DNA of 64,000 bases from Streptomyces finlayi. Lineage in GTDB: Bacteria > Actinomycetota > Actinomycetes > Streptomycetales > Streptomycetaceae. Of this stretch, positions 1 to 9,147 are shown piece after piece; positions within the stretch are counted from its first letter, which is position 1; every line of letters starts with the position of its first letter. The stretch spans positions 3,286,001 to 3,350,000 of the forward strand of contig NZ_CP045702.1 of NCBI RefSeq assembly GCF_014216315.1, in the 5' to 3' direction. A model generated the notes under the pieces. The model searched no databases. It had not been told where the DNA came from and saw nothing but the letters and a program-made list of their open reading frames with translations. The position numbers and the translations under genes were made by a program.

Positions 1-766
1 GCCGGGAGCGCCTGCCCTCGATGTCACGTTCGCCGACATCGACGTCACCAACGGCATGGCAGAGCGCGGCGAGTTGGACGTGCTCAAGGTCTCGTACGCC
101 GTCCTCCCGTGGGTCCTGGACGAGTACGCGCTGCTGCCGTGCGGCGGTGCGCTCGGGCGTGGCTGCGGGCCGCTGGTCCTGACGAAGGAACCGGGCACCG
201 ATCTGACGGGCCGGACGGTCGCCGTGCCGAGCGAGCGCTCCACGGCGTATCTGCTGTTCCGGCTCTGGGCCGCGGAGGTCGTGCCGGGCGGGGTCGGCGA
301 GATCGTCGTCATGCCGTTCGACGAGATCATGCCCGCGGTGCGCGACGGCCGGGTCGACGCCGGGCTCGTGATCCACGAGGCCCGCTTCACGTACCGGAAC
401 TACGGCCTCCACAGCCTCGCCGACATGGGCGAGCACTGGGAGGCCACCACAGGGCTGCCGATCCCGCTCGGCGCGATCATCGCCAAGCGGTCACTGGGCC
501 AGGACATGCTCGGGAAGTTGGCCGATTCGGTCCGTTCATCGGTCCGGATGGCCTGGGACGACCCGGAGCGGTCCCGGCCCTATGTGCTGGAGCACGCCCA
601 GGAGATGGACCCGGCCGTGGCCGACCAGCACATCGGGCTGTACGTCAACGAGTTCACGGCGGACCTCGGCGAGGACGGCTACGCGGCGATCCGTGGACTG
701 CTGACGCGCGCCGCGGCCGAGGGCTTGGTGCCGCCGCTCGGCCGGGACGCGCTGATCTCTCTCTGA
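1..766 (+). CDS. mqnD: 1,4-dihydroxy-6-naphthoate synthase MqnD, 5' end outside the window
   Basis: This enzyme converts cyclic dehypoxanthinyl futalosine to 1,4-dihydroxy-6-naphthoate in the futalosine route to menaquinone, in the cytoplasm. The reading frame is open from base 2, and about 254 residues are present. The family is usually near 280 residues, so roughly 30 N-terminal residues lie outside the window. Recognisable family features are the segment ADIDVTNGMAERG at the left edge, the CGGALGRGCGP loop and a periplasmic-binding-protein-like fold with DEIMPAVRDGRVDAGLVIHE. An internal ATG at base 56 is only an artefact of the truncation. The neighbour upstream, out of view, is often futalosine hydrolase mqnB in Streptomyces. 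The identification is firm. Confidence 0.93.
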   Translation, partial: PGAPALDVTFADIDVTNGMAERGELDVLKVSYAVLPWVLDEYALLPCGGALGRGCGPLVLTKEPGTDLTGRTVAVPSERSTAYLLFRLWAAEVVPGGVGEIVVMPFDEIMPAVRDGRVDAGLVIHEARFTYRNYGLHSLADMGEHWEATTGLPIPLGAIIAKRSLGQDMLGKLADSVRSSVRMAWDDPERSRPYVLEHAQEMDPAVADQHIGLYVNEFTADLGEDGYAAIRGLLTRAAAEGLVPPLGRDALISL

Positions 767-791
767 GACCTCTCTGAGACGTACCGGCCGA

Positions 792-1175
792 CTACACGTC
801 GAGCTGGTCGGCGACCGCGCGGAGGAGACCCGCGATCTGGGCCCCCGCGGCCTTGTCGGGGTAGCGGCCCCGCTCCAGCGACGGCGTGATGTTCTCCAGC
901 AGCGTCGTCAGGTCCTGGACGATCGACGCCAGCTCGTCCGGCTTGCGGCGCTGGGCGGCCGCCACGGACGGGGTGGGGTCGAGGATCGCTACGGAGAGGG
1001 CCTGATCACCGCGCTGACCTGCGACGACACCGAACTCGACCCGTTGGCCGGGCTTGAGTACGTCGACGCCGGCAGGGAGTACCGACGAGTGGACGAAGAC
1101 GTCACCGCCGTCGTCGCGCGAAAGAAAGCCGAAGCCCTTTTCCGAATTGAACCATTTGACCTTACCCGTGGGCAC
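792..1175 (-). CDS. Cold-shock domain protein with C-terminal extension
   Basis: This is a 127-residue single-stranded nucleic-acid-binding protein. Residues 1-68 form a classic cold-shock domain that starts TGKVKWFNSEKGFGFLSRDD, with RNP1 (KGFGFL) near residue 14 and RNP2 (VFVHSS) near residue 26. Residues 70-127 are an extra helical tail that 67-residue Csp proteins lack, so this belongs to the longer actinobacterial Csp type. It converges on mqnD, with only 25 bases between the two stops. Its role is probably RNA chaperoning. The tail's function is unknown to me. Confidence 0.9.
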   Translation of the reverse strand: MPTGKVKWFNSEKGFGFLSRDDGGDVFVHSSVLPAGVDVLKPGQRVEFGVVAGQRGDQALSVAILDPTPSVAAAQRRKPDELASIVQDLTTLLENITPSLERGRYPDKAAGAQIAGLLRAVADQLDV

Positions 1176-1342
1176 GTCTGTCCTCGTCCTCGTACTCGTC
1201 GGTGCGCGGGGGAGCCGTGTAACGGCTCCGGATAGCAGTACAGCGGGTCCCCATGACCCGCCATGCCCAAGGCTAATGGCCCAGGGCCCGGTGACAAGAC
1301 GTCGCCAGATGGTTCCTCCGGGCTGGGAACTACCCTGGTCGG

Positions 1343-1576
1343 GTGAGTACTACTCCTTCCGGCGCCGGTGACCGGCTCGTACAGGTCGGCGCGATCGTCT
1401 TCTTCATCGGCGCAGTGGCCACTCTGGTCACTGTCGCCCCACTGTTCCTGGGGACCGACCCGTTCCCGACCCTCGCCTACGCGGTGTCCATGCTGATGGG
1501 CGCGGGCTTCCTGATCGCCGGGGCGGGGGTCGTCCGGAGCGTGTGGCTGAGCAGGTCAGACCTGTCGGGCAGCTGA
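1343..1576 (+). CDS. Small two-helix membrane protein, unknown function
   Basis: This is a 77-residue protein starting at GTG 1343. Two hydrophobic stretches, about residues 14-36 and 44-66, predict two transmembrane helices joined by a short loop carrying LGTDPFPT. It has no catalytic motif. Codon use is typical of the genome, with G or C at third positions. It is transcribed away from the cold-shock gene and converges with the HAD phosphatase, overlapping its stop region by 21 bases. It looks like one of the many small conserved Streptomyces membrane proteins; I cannot assign a function. Confidence 0.7.
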   Translation: MSTTPSGAGDRLVQVGAIVFFIGAVATLVTVAPLFLGTDPFPTLAYAVSMLMGAGFLIAGAGVVRSVWLSRSDLSGS

Positions 1577-2221
1577 GGAGGCCACCCACGCGGACAGCCA
1601 GGCCGGGAAGCCGGTGAGGTCGGGCAGCACGACGTCCGCGCCCGCCTCCCGCAGCTCGTCCGCGTCGCACGGGCCCGTCGTGACGGCGACGGACAGACAG
1701 TCCGCCGCCCGCGCGCCCCGTACGTCTCCGGTGTGGTCGCCGACGTAGATCCGCGCACCGTGCTCGAGCAGCGCCTGCGCCTTGCCCTCCGCCCAGAGCC
1801 GGCCGATGACCGTGTCCGGCTCGATGCCGAGGTGGGCGAGGTGCAGCTTCGCGCTCGGCTCGTGCTTGGCCGTGACGACGATCGCCCGGCCGCCCAGCGC
1901 CCGTACCGCGGCGACGGCCTCCCGCGCGCCGGCCAGAGCCGGGGACGGGGTGATCGCGTACTCCGGGTAGATCTCGCGGTAGCGGTCGGCCGTCGCGGCG
2001 ACCTCGGCGGCCGGGAACCAGTTGGCCAGTTCCTCCTCGACCGGCGGTCCGAGCCGGCTGACGACGAGGTCGCAGTCGATGGGGACACCCGTCTCGGCGG
2101 ACAGCGCCCGGTAGGCGGCCTTGATGCCGGGCCGGGAGTCGATGAGCGTCATGTCGAGGTCGAAACCGACCGTCGGCGGGGCGATCGTCGGTACGTGAGG
2201 TGTCGAAGCCATGAGGGCCAT
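1556..2221 (-). CDS. HAD-superfamily hydrolase, phosphoglycolate-phosphatase type
   Basis: This protein of about 221 residues has the haloacid-dehalogenase fold. Motif I is DLDMTLIDSR near residue 20, motif II is the T of VVTAKHE, and motif IV is YVGDHTGDVRGA. These residues define an Asp-nucleophile, Mg-dependent phosphatase; the alpha-helical cap between motifs I and II makes it subclass I (Gph/PGP-like). I chose ATG 2221; ATG 2212 is equally possible. Longer upstream readings run into the neighbouring gene. The substrate cannot be told from sequence. Confidence 0.88.
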   Translation of the reverse strand: MALMASTPHVPTIAPPTVGFDLDMTLIDSRPGIKAAYRALSAETGVPIDCDLVVSRLGPPVEEELANWFPAAEVAATADRYREIYPEYAITPSPALAGAREAVAAVRALGGRAIVVTAKHEPSAKLHLAHLGIEPDTVIGRLWAEGKAQALLEHGARIYVGDHTGDVRGARAADCLSVAVTTGPCDADELREAGADVVLPDLTGFPAWLSAWVASSAARQV

Positions 2222-2276
2222 TGTGCCGACCCGCCCCGCGACCCCCTCACCCGTTCGGCCCAGGCCGCCCGGCGGG

Positions 2277-3368
2277 TCAGCCCGCAAGCCGCCGGGAGCG
2301 CCAGATCAGGTACAGGGCCGAGACGACCGCTGCCGTGCGGACCGCCACCGGCCAGGTGGCTGCGAGGGCTTCGCCCATGCCGCTTTCCGGGATCGGGGTG
2401 CCCCACTGGCCGTCCAGGCGGCCCCAGAGCCAGACGAGGGCTCCCGCGACCACCACTCCGGGCAGGCCCATGGCCACCCACTTCGCCTCGGTCCTCGACA
2501 GCTTGCGGGAGCTGTAGGCGAGCAGCCAGCCGCCTGCCAGGGCCAGCCAGGAGCCCATGAAGGCGCCCGCGATCAGCAGGGCGGCGGCCAGGAGCAGGAG
2601 GGGGTGCGAGGGGCGGGCCCGCGGGGTCGGTTCTGCGGCTTCCTCCGGGGCTTTTGCCGCGGTCTTCCTGCGGCGGCGCAGGCGGAACTTGCCGCGGGGG
2701 CGGGGTTCCGGGTCATCGGGCTCCCCTTCTTCCTCCTCCTCGGCCTCCTCGGGGCGTACGGGAGGGGCCGGCGGCCTCAGCATCTCCGGGATCTCCACGC
2801 CGCCGACGAAGCCCGGCACGCTCACCCCCTCGCTGAGCGGCCCCGGTTCGACGCGCCACCACTCCGGGGCTCCGGCGCCGGGCCCGGGCGGTGCCTGGTC
2901 CAGGCCCGCCATGTGGGGGGCCTGCGCGGACGGCCAGCCCGGTACCGGGTCCGTGACCGGGGCCGTCTGCGGGTCCGTGTCCGGGGCCGTGTCCTCGTCG
3001 GCCGGGGGCTGCGCCGACGCGCCCTTGCGCAAAGTCTCTTTGCGGAGCATTCCGCGTCGCGGCCGGGGCACGGCGCGTGCGTCTTCCCCCGCGGGTCGCG
3101 CCGCCGGACGCGGGGACGGCAGCGACACCGTCCCGTCGGCCGACTTCGCCGCCGCGGCGACCAGTTCGTCCGGTGTGCCCAGCCTGCCGATGATGCGCCG
3201 CACCACCGCCGGAGAGTCCGCACCGGACTTCCCGCGCTGCCGCTCGATCTCGCCCCGCAGGTCCGAGACGAGTCTCATCCGGGCGCCCGAGGACAGGTGT
3301 TGCTGCTGCGCCAGGTCCCCGACCCGGCTCAGATAGTCGTAGACGAGCTGGTCGCTCTCGATCCCCAC
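2277..3368 (-). CDS. Membrane protein with cytoplasmic N-terminal helical domain
   Basis: The protein has 363 residues and a GTG start at 3368. Residues 1-75 are a compact helical region (SRVGDLAQQQ, LRGEIERQR, GRLGTPDELV) resembling the HAAS/DUF1700-like domains that precede actinobacterial membrane segments. Residues 76-245 are proline-rich, acidic and low in complexity. The last 110 residues contain about four hydrophobic segments and end in a basic tail (WRSRRLAG). This layout suggests a tethered regulatory or sensing protein, but the function is unknown. The gene is divergent from the helicase-associated gene, 62 bases away, so the two share a promoter region. Confidence 0.78.
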   Translation of the reverse strand: MGIESDQLVYDYLSRVGDLAQQQHLSSGARMRLVSDLRGEIERQRGKSGADSPAVVRRIIGRLGTPDELVAAAAKSADGTVSLPSPRPAARPAGEDARAVPRPRRGMLRKETLRKGASAQPPADEDTAPDTDPQTAPVTDPVPGWPSAQAPHMAGLDQAPPGPGAGAPEWWRVEPGPLSEGVSVPGFVGGVEIPEMLRPPAPPVRPEEAEEEEEGEPDDPEPRPRGKFRLRRRRKTAAKAPEEAAEPTPRARPSHPLLLLAAALLIAGAFMGSWLALAGGWLLAYSSRKLSRTEAKWVAMGLPGVVVAGALVWLWGRLDGQWGTPIPESGMGEALAATWPVAVRTAAVVSALYLIWRSRRLAG

Positions 3369-3430
3369 TCGGTCGTTCCCCTCTGGCCGCCTGCCCCGAC
3401 CGTAGCGTTTCAGGGGCTACCGTGGGACGG

Positions 3431-5980
3431 ATGGGGACGACCACACCACCGCGCACGCTCGCCGAAGCCCTGCGCGCCAGGGGCGACGAATCGCTGGCAC
3501 GGCTTCTGCGTGCCCGCCCCGACCTGCTCAGCCCCGTGCCGAACGACATCACCCAACTCGCGACCCGGGCAGGCACCCGGGCCTCCGTCGTCCGCGCGCT
3601 GGAGCATCTGGACCGCTTCGCGCTGCAGACCGCGGAGGCGCTCGCCGTCGCGCCGGACCCGGCGCCGTACGACACGCTGCTCTCGCTCCTCACCGGTGAC
3701 GGCCAGGACGACGGCGACCACCGCGACGACGCGGGTGCGGCGATCGCCGCCGCGCTGCCCGCCGCGCTCGCGAACCTCCGCGAACAGGCCCTCGTCTGGG
3801 GCGAGGACGAGCGGCTGCGCCTGGTGCGTACGGCACGCGAGCTGCTCGCCCCGTCCCCCCAGCACCCCTCGCCGACCGGGCTCGGCCCGACCGTCGCCGA
3901 GGCCACGGCGGGCATGTCCCCGGGCCGGCTCCAGGAGATCCTGACCACCGCCGGGCTGCCCGCCACGCACGACCCCGTCTCCGCGGTGAACGCGCTCGCC
4001 GGACTGTTCACCGACCGGACGCGGATGGCGGCCCTGCTGGACACCGCGCCGGTCGAGGCCCTGTCCGTACTGGACCGGCTGGTGTGGGGCCCGCCGTACG
4101 GGGAAGTCACCCCGAATCCGACCCCGCCCGTGAAGTGGCTGCGGGACCGCGGGCTGCTCCTGCCCGTGTCCACCCGCACCGTCGTGCTGCCGCGCGAGGC
4201 GGCGCTGCATCTGCGGGCCGGCCGCGCCCACCGCGTACCGGAACCGGTGGCGCCGTCCGTCGAGACCGCCGCCACGCGCGATCCACAGGCTGTGGACAAG
4301 GCCGCCGCAGGGCAGGCGTTCATGGCGCTGTCCACGATCGAGGAGCTGCTGAAGCTCTGGAACGGCGGCGGCCCCGCCATCCTCCGGGCGGGCGGCATCA
4401 GCGTGCGCGAGCTCAAGCGGGCCGCGAGCGCGATGGACGTCCCCGAGCAGACCGCCGCCTTCTGGGTCGAACTCGCTTACGCGGCAGGGCTTTTGGCCTC
4501 CGACGGCGAGACCGACGAGCGGTACGCGGCGACGCCCGCGTACGACGACTGGCTCGAACTTTCCGCCCAGGACCGCTGGGTGCGTCTCGCCACCTCCTGG
4601 CTCGCCGCCACCCGCACCCCGGGCCTGGTCGGCGGGCAGGACGCCAAGGGGCGGGCGCTCTCCGCGCTCGGCCCCGAACTGGACCGCTCCGCCGCGCCCG
4701 AGGTACGCCACCGGGTGCTGGCCCTGCTCGCCGCGCTGCCGGCCGGCACCGCGCCCGACCCGGCGAGCCTGCTCGCCCGGCTGCGCTGGGAACGCCCGTT
4801 GCGCGCCGGAGCCCGTGGCGGGGCGACGCCCCCGCCCGGCTCCTCCGCCGGCACCCCCTCCAGAGCCGCCGGTACGGGATACGGGGCACCACCCGCCACG
4901 GCCTCCACCACCGCCCCGGGCGACACCGCCGACCTGCGCTCCCGGCTGGCGCTCTGGACGCTCAACGAGGCGGAACTCCTCGGCATCACCGGCCGGGGCG
5001 CGCTCTCCTCCCAGGCCGGAGCCCTGCTGACGGTCGGCCCGGGCGAGGCCGCCGCACGTCTCGCCCCGCTCGTCCCCGAACCGCTCAGCCACGTGCTGCT
5101 CCAGGCCGACCTGACGGCCGTCGCCCCGGGCCCGCTGGACCGCCCGCTCGCGGAGATGCTGTCGGTGCTCGCGGACATCGAGTCGAAGGGCGGCGCGACC
5201 GTCTACCGGTTCACCCCGGGCTCCGTACGCCGCGCCCTGGACGCCGGGCAGGCGGCCACCGATCTGCACGCGTTCCTCGCCGCCCACAGCCGTACGCCGG
5301 TGCCGCAGCCGCTCACGTACCTCATCGACGACGTGGCCCGCCGCCATGGTCACCTGCGGATCGGCATCGCCTCCGCTTACGTGCGCTGCGACGACGAGGC
5401 CGTGCTCAACGAGATCCTCGCCGACAAGCGCTCGGCGACCCTGCGGCTGCGCCGGCTCGCGCCGACCGTGCTGGCCGCGCAGACCGATCCGGCGTCCCTC
5501 CTGGAGGGGCTGCGCGAGATGGGCTTCGCACCGGCCGCCGAGTCCGCCGAGGGGGACGTGCTGATCACCCGGGCGGGCGCCCGCCGCACTCCGCCCCGCT
5601 CGGCCCCCGCCCCCGTCCCCGAGGGCCCGCCCGTCCCCGACGACACCCTGCTGGGCGCGGCGGTGCGGGCGATCCGGGCCGGGGACACGGCGGCCACGGT
5701 CGTCCGCAAGGACGGCGCGGAGGCGGCGTCGGCCGGCTCACTCCCCCGTACGACCTCTGCCGAGACCCTGGCGACCGTGCAGGCCGCAGCCATGACCGGC
5801 TCCGCGGTCTGGATCGGCTACGTCAACGCGGAAGGCTCGGCCAGCCAGCGCGTGATCGCCCCGGTCCGGGTCGAGGGCGGCTTCGTCACCGCCTTCGACC
5901 ACACGGCCGACGAGGTCCGCACGTATCCGCTGCACCGCATCACGGGCGTGGCGGAACTGGCGGACGACTCGGGGGCGTAG
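3431..5980 (+). CDS. Helicase-associated (Helicase_C_3 type) protein with WYL-like C-terminus
   Basis: This is a large cytoplasmic protein of about 849 residues. The central and late regions resemble the Helicase_C_3 family encoded beside XPB-type helicases in actinobacteria; I see no Walker A motif, so it is unlikely to be an ATPase alone. The last 70 residues, from VWIGYVNAEG through RVEGGFVTAFDHTADEVRTYPLHRI, read like a WYL-type ligand- or nucleic-acid-binding fold. The N-terminal 100 residues look like winged-helix segments. The ATG at 3431 is preceded by a GGGACGG purine stretch; a GTG at 3422 is the alternative. The XPB helicase lies 1 kb downstream on the same strand, which suggests a shared DNA-repair role. 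Confidence 0.82.
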   Translation: MGTTTPPRTLAEALRARGDESLARLLRARPDLLSPVPNDITQLATRAGTRASVVRALEHLDRFALQTAEALAVAPDPAPYDTLLSLLTGDGQDDGDHRDDAGAAIAAALPAALANLREQALVWGEDERLRLVRTARELLAPSPQHPSPTGLGPTVAEATAGMSPGRLQEILTTAGLPATHDPVSAVNALAGLFTDRTRMAALLDTAPVEALSVLDRLVWGPPYGEVTPNPTPPVKWLRDRGLLLPVSTRTVVLPREAALHLRAGRAHRVPEPVAPSVETAATRDPQAVDKAAAGQAFMALSTIEELLKLWNGGGPAILRAGGISVRELKRAASAMDVPEQTAAFWVELAYAAGLLASDGETDERYAATPAYDDWLELSAQDRWVRLATSWLAATRTPGLVGGQDAKGRALSALGPELDRSAAPEVRHRVLALLAALPAGTAPDPASLLARLRWERPLRAGARGGATPPPGSSAGTPSRAAGTGYGAPPATASTTAPGDTADLRSRLALWTLNEAELLGITGRGALSSQAGALLTVGPGEAAARLAPLVPEPLSHVLLQADLTAVAPGPLDRPLAEMLSVLADIESKGGATVYRFTPGSVRRALDAGQAATDLHAFLAAHSRTPVPQPLTYLIDDVARRHGHLRIGIASAYVRCDDEAVLNEILADKRSATLRLRRLAPTVLAAQTDPASLLEGLREMGFAPAAESAEGDVLITRAGARRTPPRSAPAPVPEGPPVPDDTLLGAAVRAIRAGDTAATVVRKDGAEAASAGSLPRTTSAETLATVQAAAMTGSAVWIGYVNAEGSASQRVIAPVRVEGGFVTAFDHTADEVRTYPLHRITGVAELADDSGA

Positions 5981-6027
5981 GCCGGGCCGACGGTGACGTT
6001 CCCGGCCTCCCGAGCGCTGAAAGAGAC

Positions 6028-6804
6028 ATGTTCCGTCCCGCCCCGCGTTCCTGGCTGCTCCTCGCCGTACCCGTCCTCGCGCTCGTCGTCCTGGTGGCGT
6101 GGCAGGCGTATCGCCCGGCAGCGTCCGAGCCGCGCGCGTACTCCCGGCTCGATCTACCCTCCGAGCCGCTGAAGGACATCCCGGTCCCCGGCCCCGGCAG
6201 CCCCACGGCGCAGCTCTCCAGGTGCGGCGTGGACGACTGGCCCCGGCCCGCGGCGCGCGGCGAGGGCGAGCAGGCCCGTGACCCGCAGCTGGTGTTCGGC
6301 GGCTGGGATTCGAACGCCCCGGGTGCGGACCAGCCGGGCAGGCCGCGTTTCACCGTCCACCTGGCGCTGCGCCCGGAGCGCCTGCCCCTGCTGCTGACCG
6401 CGCCCCTCGCCGTCGGCAACGTCACCCTCGACATCTTCGGCCCGCACGGCGAGGGCCGCCGCGCCTCGGCACGGGGTCTGTCGGCCACCGTCGTGGACGA
6501 GAGCCTCGCGGGGAAGCCGGTGAAGGCCCCGAAGTCCGGCACATTCCGCGTCGAGCCGGGCGCGAACCTGCTCCTGGACGTGGACCTGCCGCCCGCCGCC
6601 GTATGCCCCGGCTACAGCGTGATCGACGCGGGCCGCTGCCTGCCCGAAACCACCAACGACGCCGCGGACTGCCCGGTGCTCACCCTCACCCTCACCGACC
6701 CGGCGGTCCGCGCCTACCGTGCGGTGAGGACGGGGAAGCCGCCGGCGGGGCTGAGCGACCGGCTCGTCGCGGTGTCGGACGAACCGGATGTCACCAAGGT
6801 CTGA
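6028..6804 (+). CDS. Membrane-anchored or secreted protein of unknown function
   Basis: This 258-residue protein begins with MFRPAPRSWLLLAVPVLALV, an N-terminal hydrophobic helix (residues 8-26) that acts as a signal anchor or signal peptide. The remaining 230 residues are hydrophilic, with no lipobox cysteine. Cysteines at CGVDDW, VCPGY, RCLPE and DCPVL suggest two extracellular disulfides. The start is the ATG at 6028, preceded by a GAAAGAGAC purine stretch; the same frame is open for 2 kb upstream as a shadow of the previous gene. It sits between the two helicase-related genes and may be cotranscribed with them. I do not recognise the family. Confidence 0.72.
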   Translation: MFRPAPRSWLLLAVPVLALVVLVAWQAYRPAASEPRAYSRLDLPSEPLKDIPVPGPGSPTAQLSRCGVDDWPRPAARGEGEQARDPQLVFGGWDSNAPGADQPGRPRFTVHLALRPERLPLLLTAPLAVGNVTLDIFGPHGEGRRASARGLSATVVDESLAGKPVKAPKSGTFRVEPGANLLLDVDLPPAAVCPGYSVIDAGRCLPETTNDAADCPVLTLTLTDPAVRAYRAVRTGKPPAGLSDRLVAVSDEPDVTKV

Positions 6805-6956
6805 CGGCGCAGCCGGAGGAGGGCCACGCGGTGGGCGCGGCGGAGTCGGCCACACGTCACACCCGTGAGCCACGCACCGATCGCCCCGCATGCTGCACAC
6901 TGGACGTTTGGCCCTTCCCGGCCGTCCCAGCAGCAGAGCAGAAAGGGCCGAAGCGC

Positions 6957-8600
6957 GTGACCGGACCCCTCATCGTCCAGAGTGACAAGACGCTGCTCCT
7001 CGAGGTCGACCACGAGCTGGCGGATGCCTGCCGTCGTGTGATCGCCCCCTTCGCGGAGCTGGAGCGTGCGCCCGAGCACATCCACACCTACCGGGTGACG
7101 CCCCTCGGCCTGTGGAACGCCCGCGCCGCCGGCCACGACGCCGAGCAGGTCGTCGACGCGCTGGTGGAGTTCTCCCGCTACCCCGTGCCGCACGCGCTCC
7201 TGGTCGACATCGCCGAGACGATGGCGCGGTACGGCCGCCTCACCCTCTCCAAGCACCCGGTGCACGGCCTCGTCCTGACCACCACCGACCGTCCGGTGCT
7301 GGAGGAGATCCTCCGGTCGAAGAAGGTCGCCCCCCTCGTCGGCGAGCGCATCGACCCGGACACCGTCGCCGTTCACCCCTCCGAGCGCGGCCAGATCAAG
7401 CAGACGCTGCTCAGGCTCGGCTGGCCCGCCGAGGACCTCGCGGGGTACGTCGACGGGGAGGCCCACCCCATCGAGCTGGCCGAGAACGGCTGGGCGCTGC
7501 GCCCGTACCAGAAGCAGGCCGTCGAAGGCTTCTGGCACGGCGGCTCCGGAGTCGTCGTCCTGCCCTGTGGTGCGGGAAAGACGCTGGTCGGGGCCGGTGC
7601 GATGGCCGAGGCGAAGGCGACGACGCTGATCCTGGTCACCAACACCGTCTCCGCCCGCCAGTGGAAGAGCGAGCTGATCAAGCGCACCTCGCTGACCGAA
7701 GAGGAGATCGGCGAGTACAGCGGTACGCGCAAGGAGATCCGCCCGGTCACCATCGCCACCTACCAGGTGCTGACGACCCGCCGTAAGGGCGTCTACCCGC
7801 ACCTGGAGCTGTTCGACTCCCGCGACTGGGGTCTGGTGATCTACGACGAGGTGCACCTGCTGCCCGCCCCCGTCTTCAAGTTCACCGCCGACCTCCAGGC
7901 GCGACGGCGGCTCGGCCTCACGGCGACCCTCGTCCGGGAGGACGGGCGCGAGTCGGACGTCTTCTCGCTCATCGGGCCGAAGAGGTTCGACGCGCCGTGG
8001 AAGGAGATCGAGGCGCAGGGCTACATCGCGCCCGCCGACTGTGTCGAGGTCCGGGTCAATCTGACGGACGCGGAGCGCCTGGCGTACGCGACGGCGGAGG
8101 CCGAGGAGAAGTACCGGTTCTGCGCGACGACGGTGACGAAGCGGAAGGTCACGGAGGCCCTCGTCGCCAAGCACAAGGGCGAGCAGACCCTGGTGATCGG
8201 CCAGTACATCGACCAGCTCGACGAGCTGGGTGAGCATCTGAACGCCCCGGTGATCAAGGGCGAGACGAGCAACGCCCAGCGCGAGATCCTCTTCGACGCC
8301 TTCCGGCAGGGCGAGATCAGTGTCCTGGTCGTGTCGAAGGTCGCCAACTTCTCGATCGACCTGCCGGAGGCCACCGTCGCCATCCAGGTGTCGGGAACGT
8401 TCGGTTCGCGCCAGGAGGAGGCGCAGCGGCTCGGCCGTGTGCTGCGGCCGAAGGCCGACGGGCACGAGGCCCGGTTCTACTCGGTGGTGGCACGCGACAC
8501 GATCGACCAGGACTTCGCGGCACACCGCCAGCGGTTCCTGGCCGAGCAGGGGTACGCGTACCGGATCATGGACGCGGACGAGCTGCTGACCGACAGCTGA
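6957..8600 (+). CDS. XPB/ERCC3-type superfamily 2 DNA helicase
   Basis: The product is a 547-residue ATP-dependent DNA helicase of the bacterial XPB group, thought to act in nucleotide-excision-type repair. After an N-terminal damage-recognition-like region (residues 1-175), motif I is CGAGKT near residue 206 and motif II is DEVH at 296-299. Motif III is LTATLVRED, and motif VI includes QRLGRVLRPK. The length matches mycobacterial XPB. The start is GTG 6957; no other in-frame start gives the conserved MTGPLIVQSDKTLLLE beginning. The Helicase_C_3/WYL-like protein just upstream is its usual genomic companion. Confidence 0.93.
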   Translation: MTGPLIVQSDKTLLLEVDHELADACRRVIAPFAELERAPEHIHTYRVTPLGLWNARAAGHDAEQVVDALVEFSRYPVPHALLVDIAETMARYGRLTLSKHPVHGLVLTTTDRPVLEEILRSKKVAPLVGERIDPDTVAVHPSERGQIKQTLLRLGWPAEDLAGYVDGEAHPIELAENGWALRPYQKQAVEGFWHGGSGVVVLPCGAGKTLVGAGAMAEAKATTLILVTNTVSARQWKSELIKRTSLTEEEIGEYSGTRKEIRPVTIATYQVLTTRRKGVYPHLELFDSRDWGLVIYDEVHLLPAPVFKFTADLQARRRLGLTATLVREDGRESDVFSLIGPKRFDAPWKEIEAQGYIAPADCVEVRVNLTDAERLAYATAEAEEKYRFCATTVTKRKVTEALVAKHKGEQTLVIGQYIDQLDELGEHLNAPVIKGETSNAQREILFDAFRQGEISVLVVSKVANFSIDLPEATVAIQVSGTFGSRQEEAQRLGRVLRPKADGHEARFYSVVARDTIDQDFAAHRQRFLAEQGYAYRIMDADELLTDS

Positions 8601-8612
8601 GGGCGCCGCGGG

Positions 8613-8801
8613 TCAGCGGAAGCGGCGGACGCCCGCTTCTTCCGCGTACTCGCCGAGGACGGCCACGCGGAACGCGGTGCGGACGAAGACGGTGACGGCG
8701 CGGACCGCGTCGCCGATGCGCCGGCTCGGGGGCCGGCCGGTGACCGCACTCGCGCCGTGCGCGGGGCCGGTTCTGCGCGGGTTCGGATGGACGGTGCTCA
8801 T
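8613..8801 (-). CDS. Small basic protein, unknown function
   Basis: A 62-residue ORF starts at ATG 8801 and ends 12 bases from the convergent helicase stop. It is rich in Arg and Pro at the N-terminus. The C-terminal half (DAVRAVTVFVRTAFRVAVLG) is an amphipathic, mildly hydrophobic helix followed by EYAEEAGVRRFR. Codon use fits the genome. A second ATG at 8810 would add three residues. I have no family assignment; it is plausible as a real small protein because of its composition and position, but it could be spurious. Confidence 0.5.
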   Translation of the reverse strand: MSTVHPNPRRTGPAHGASAVTGRPPSRRIGDAVRAVTVFVRTAFRVAVLGEYAEEAGVRRFR

Positions 8802-8810
8802 GTATTCCAT

Positions 8811-9147
8811 GGTGCGTCGGTCCGGCCCGGAAGAGCGTCGGTCCGCGGGCGGAAGCGGAAAGGGGCGGGCGTCCCTCTCGGGTCGCACGGCTCCCCTACG
8901 GGGTGGACCGCCACCACTACGGGGTGGGCCAATTTCGTTGGCCCCGGACGGCCGCCGTGGATACAATCGCCGGTCTGCCCGCCTCCCGCACCGTGGTACC
9001 GGCCTCTGCCGGCAGCCGGGGGAGCGCCGCCGGCCGGACGGAAACCGGCCGACACCTGCGCCGAACATCCCTGAGCGGATCATGTCGCCTCCCGTCGTAC
9101 AGGAGCGCGCGGTCCGCTGTCCTGCGTTGAAAGTCGGAGGCAACACC
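8811..9147. other. Intergenic region upstream of helD
   Basis: No convincing gene lies here. The region holds two copies of CTACGGGGTGG, about 24 bases apart (8896-8927), and the leader of the HelD-type gene. I see no RAE-like repeat in front of this copy of helD, unlike the second HelD-family gene. Confidence 0.55.
8938..8967 (+). promoter_or_regulatory. Candidate housekeeping promoter for helD
   Basis: TTGGCC (8938-8943) and TACAAT (8962-8967) are separated by 18 bases, a fair fit to a vegetative HrdB-type promoter. They lie about 180 bases upstream of the helD start. The call rests on the motif alone. Confidence 0.35.

Noticed and set aside
757..780. Direct repeat CTCTCTGAGAC at the mqnD stop
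   Set aside because: Two short copies only; likely slippage without function.
3410..5353. 647-codon open frame on the minus strand
   Set aside because: It is the antisense shadow of the helicase-associated gene; composition is Gly/Arg/Pro-rich and lacks domains.
9060..9147. Search for a second RAE before the first helD
   Set aside because: No GGGG-CTTGC/GCAAG-CCCC inverted repeat is present.
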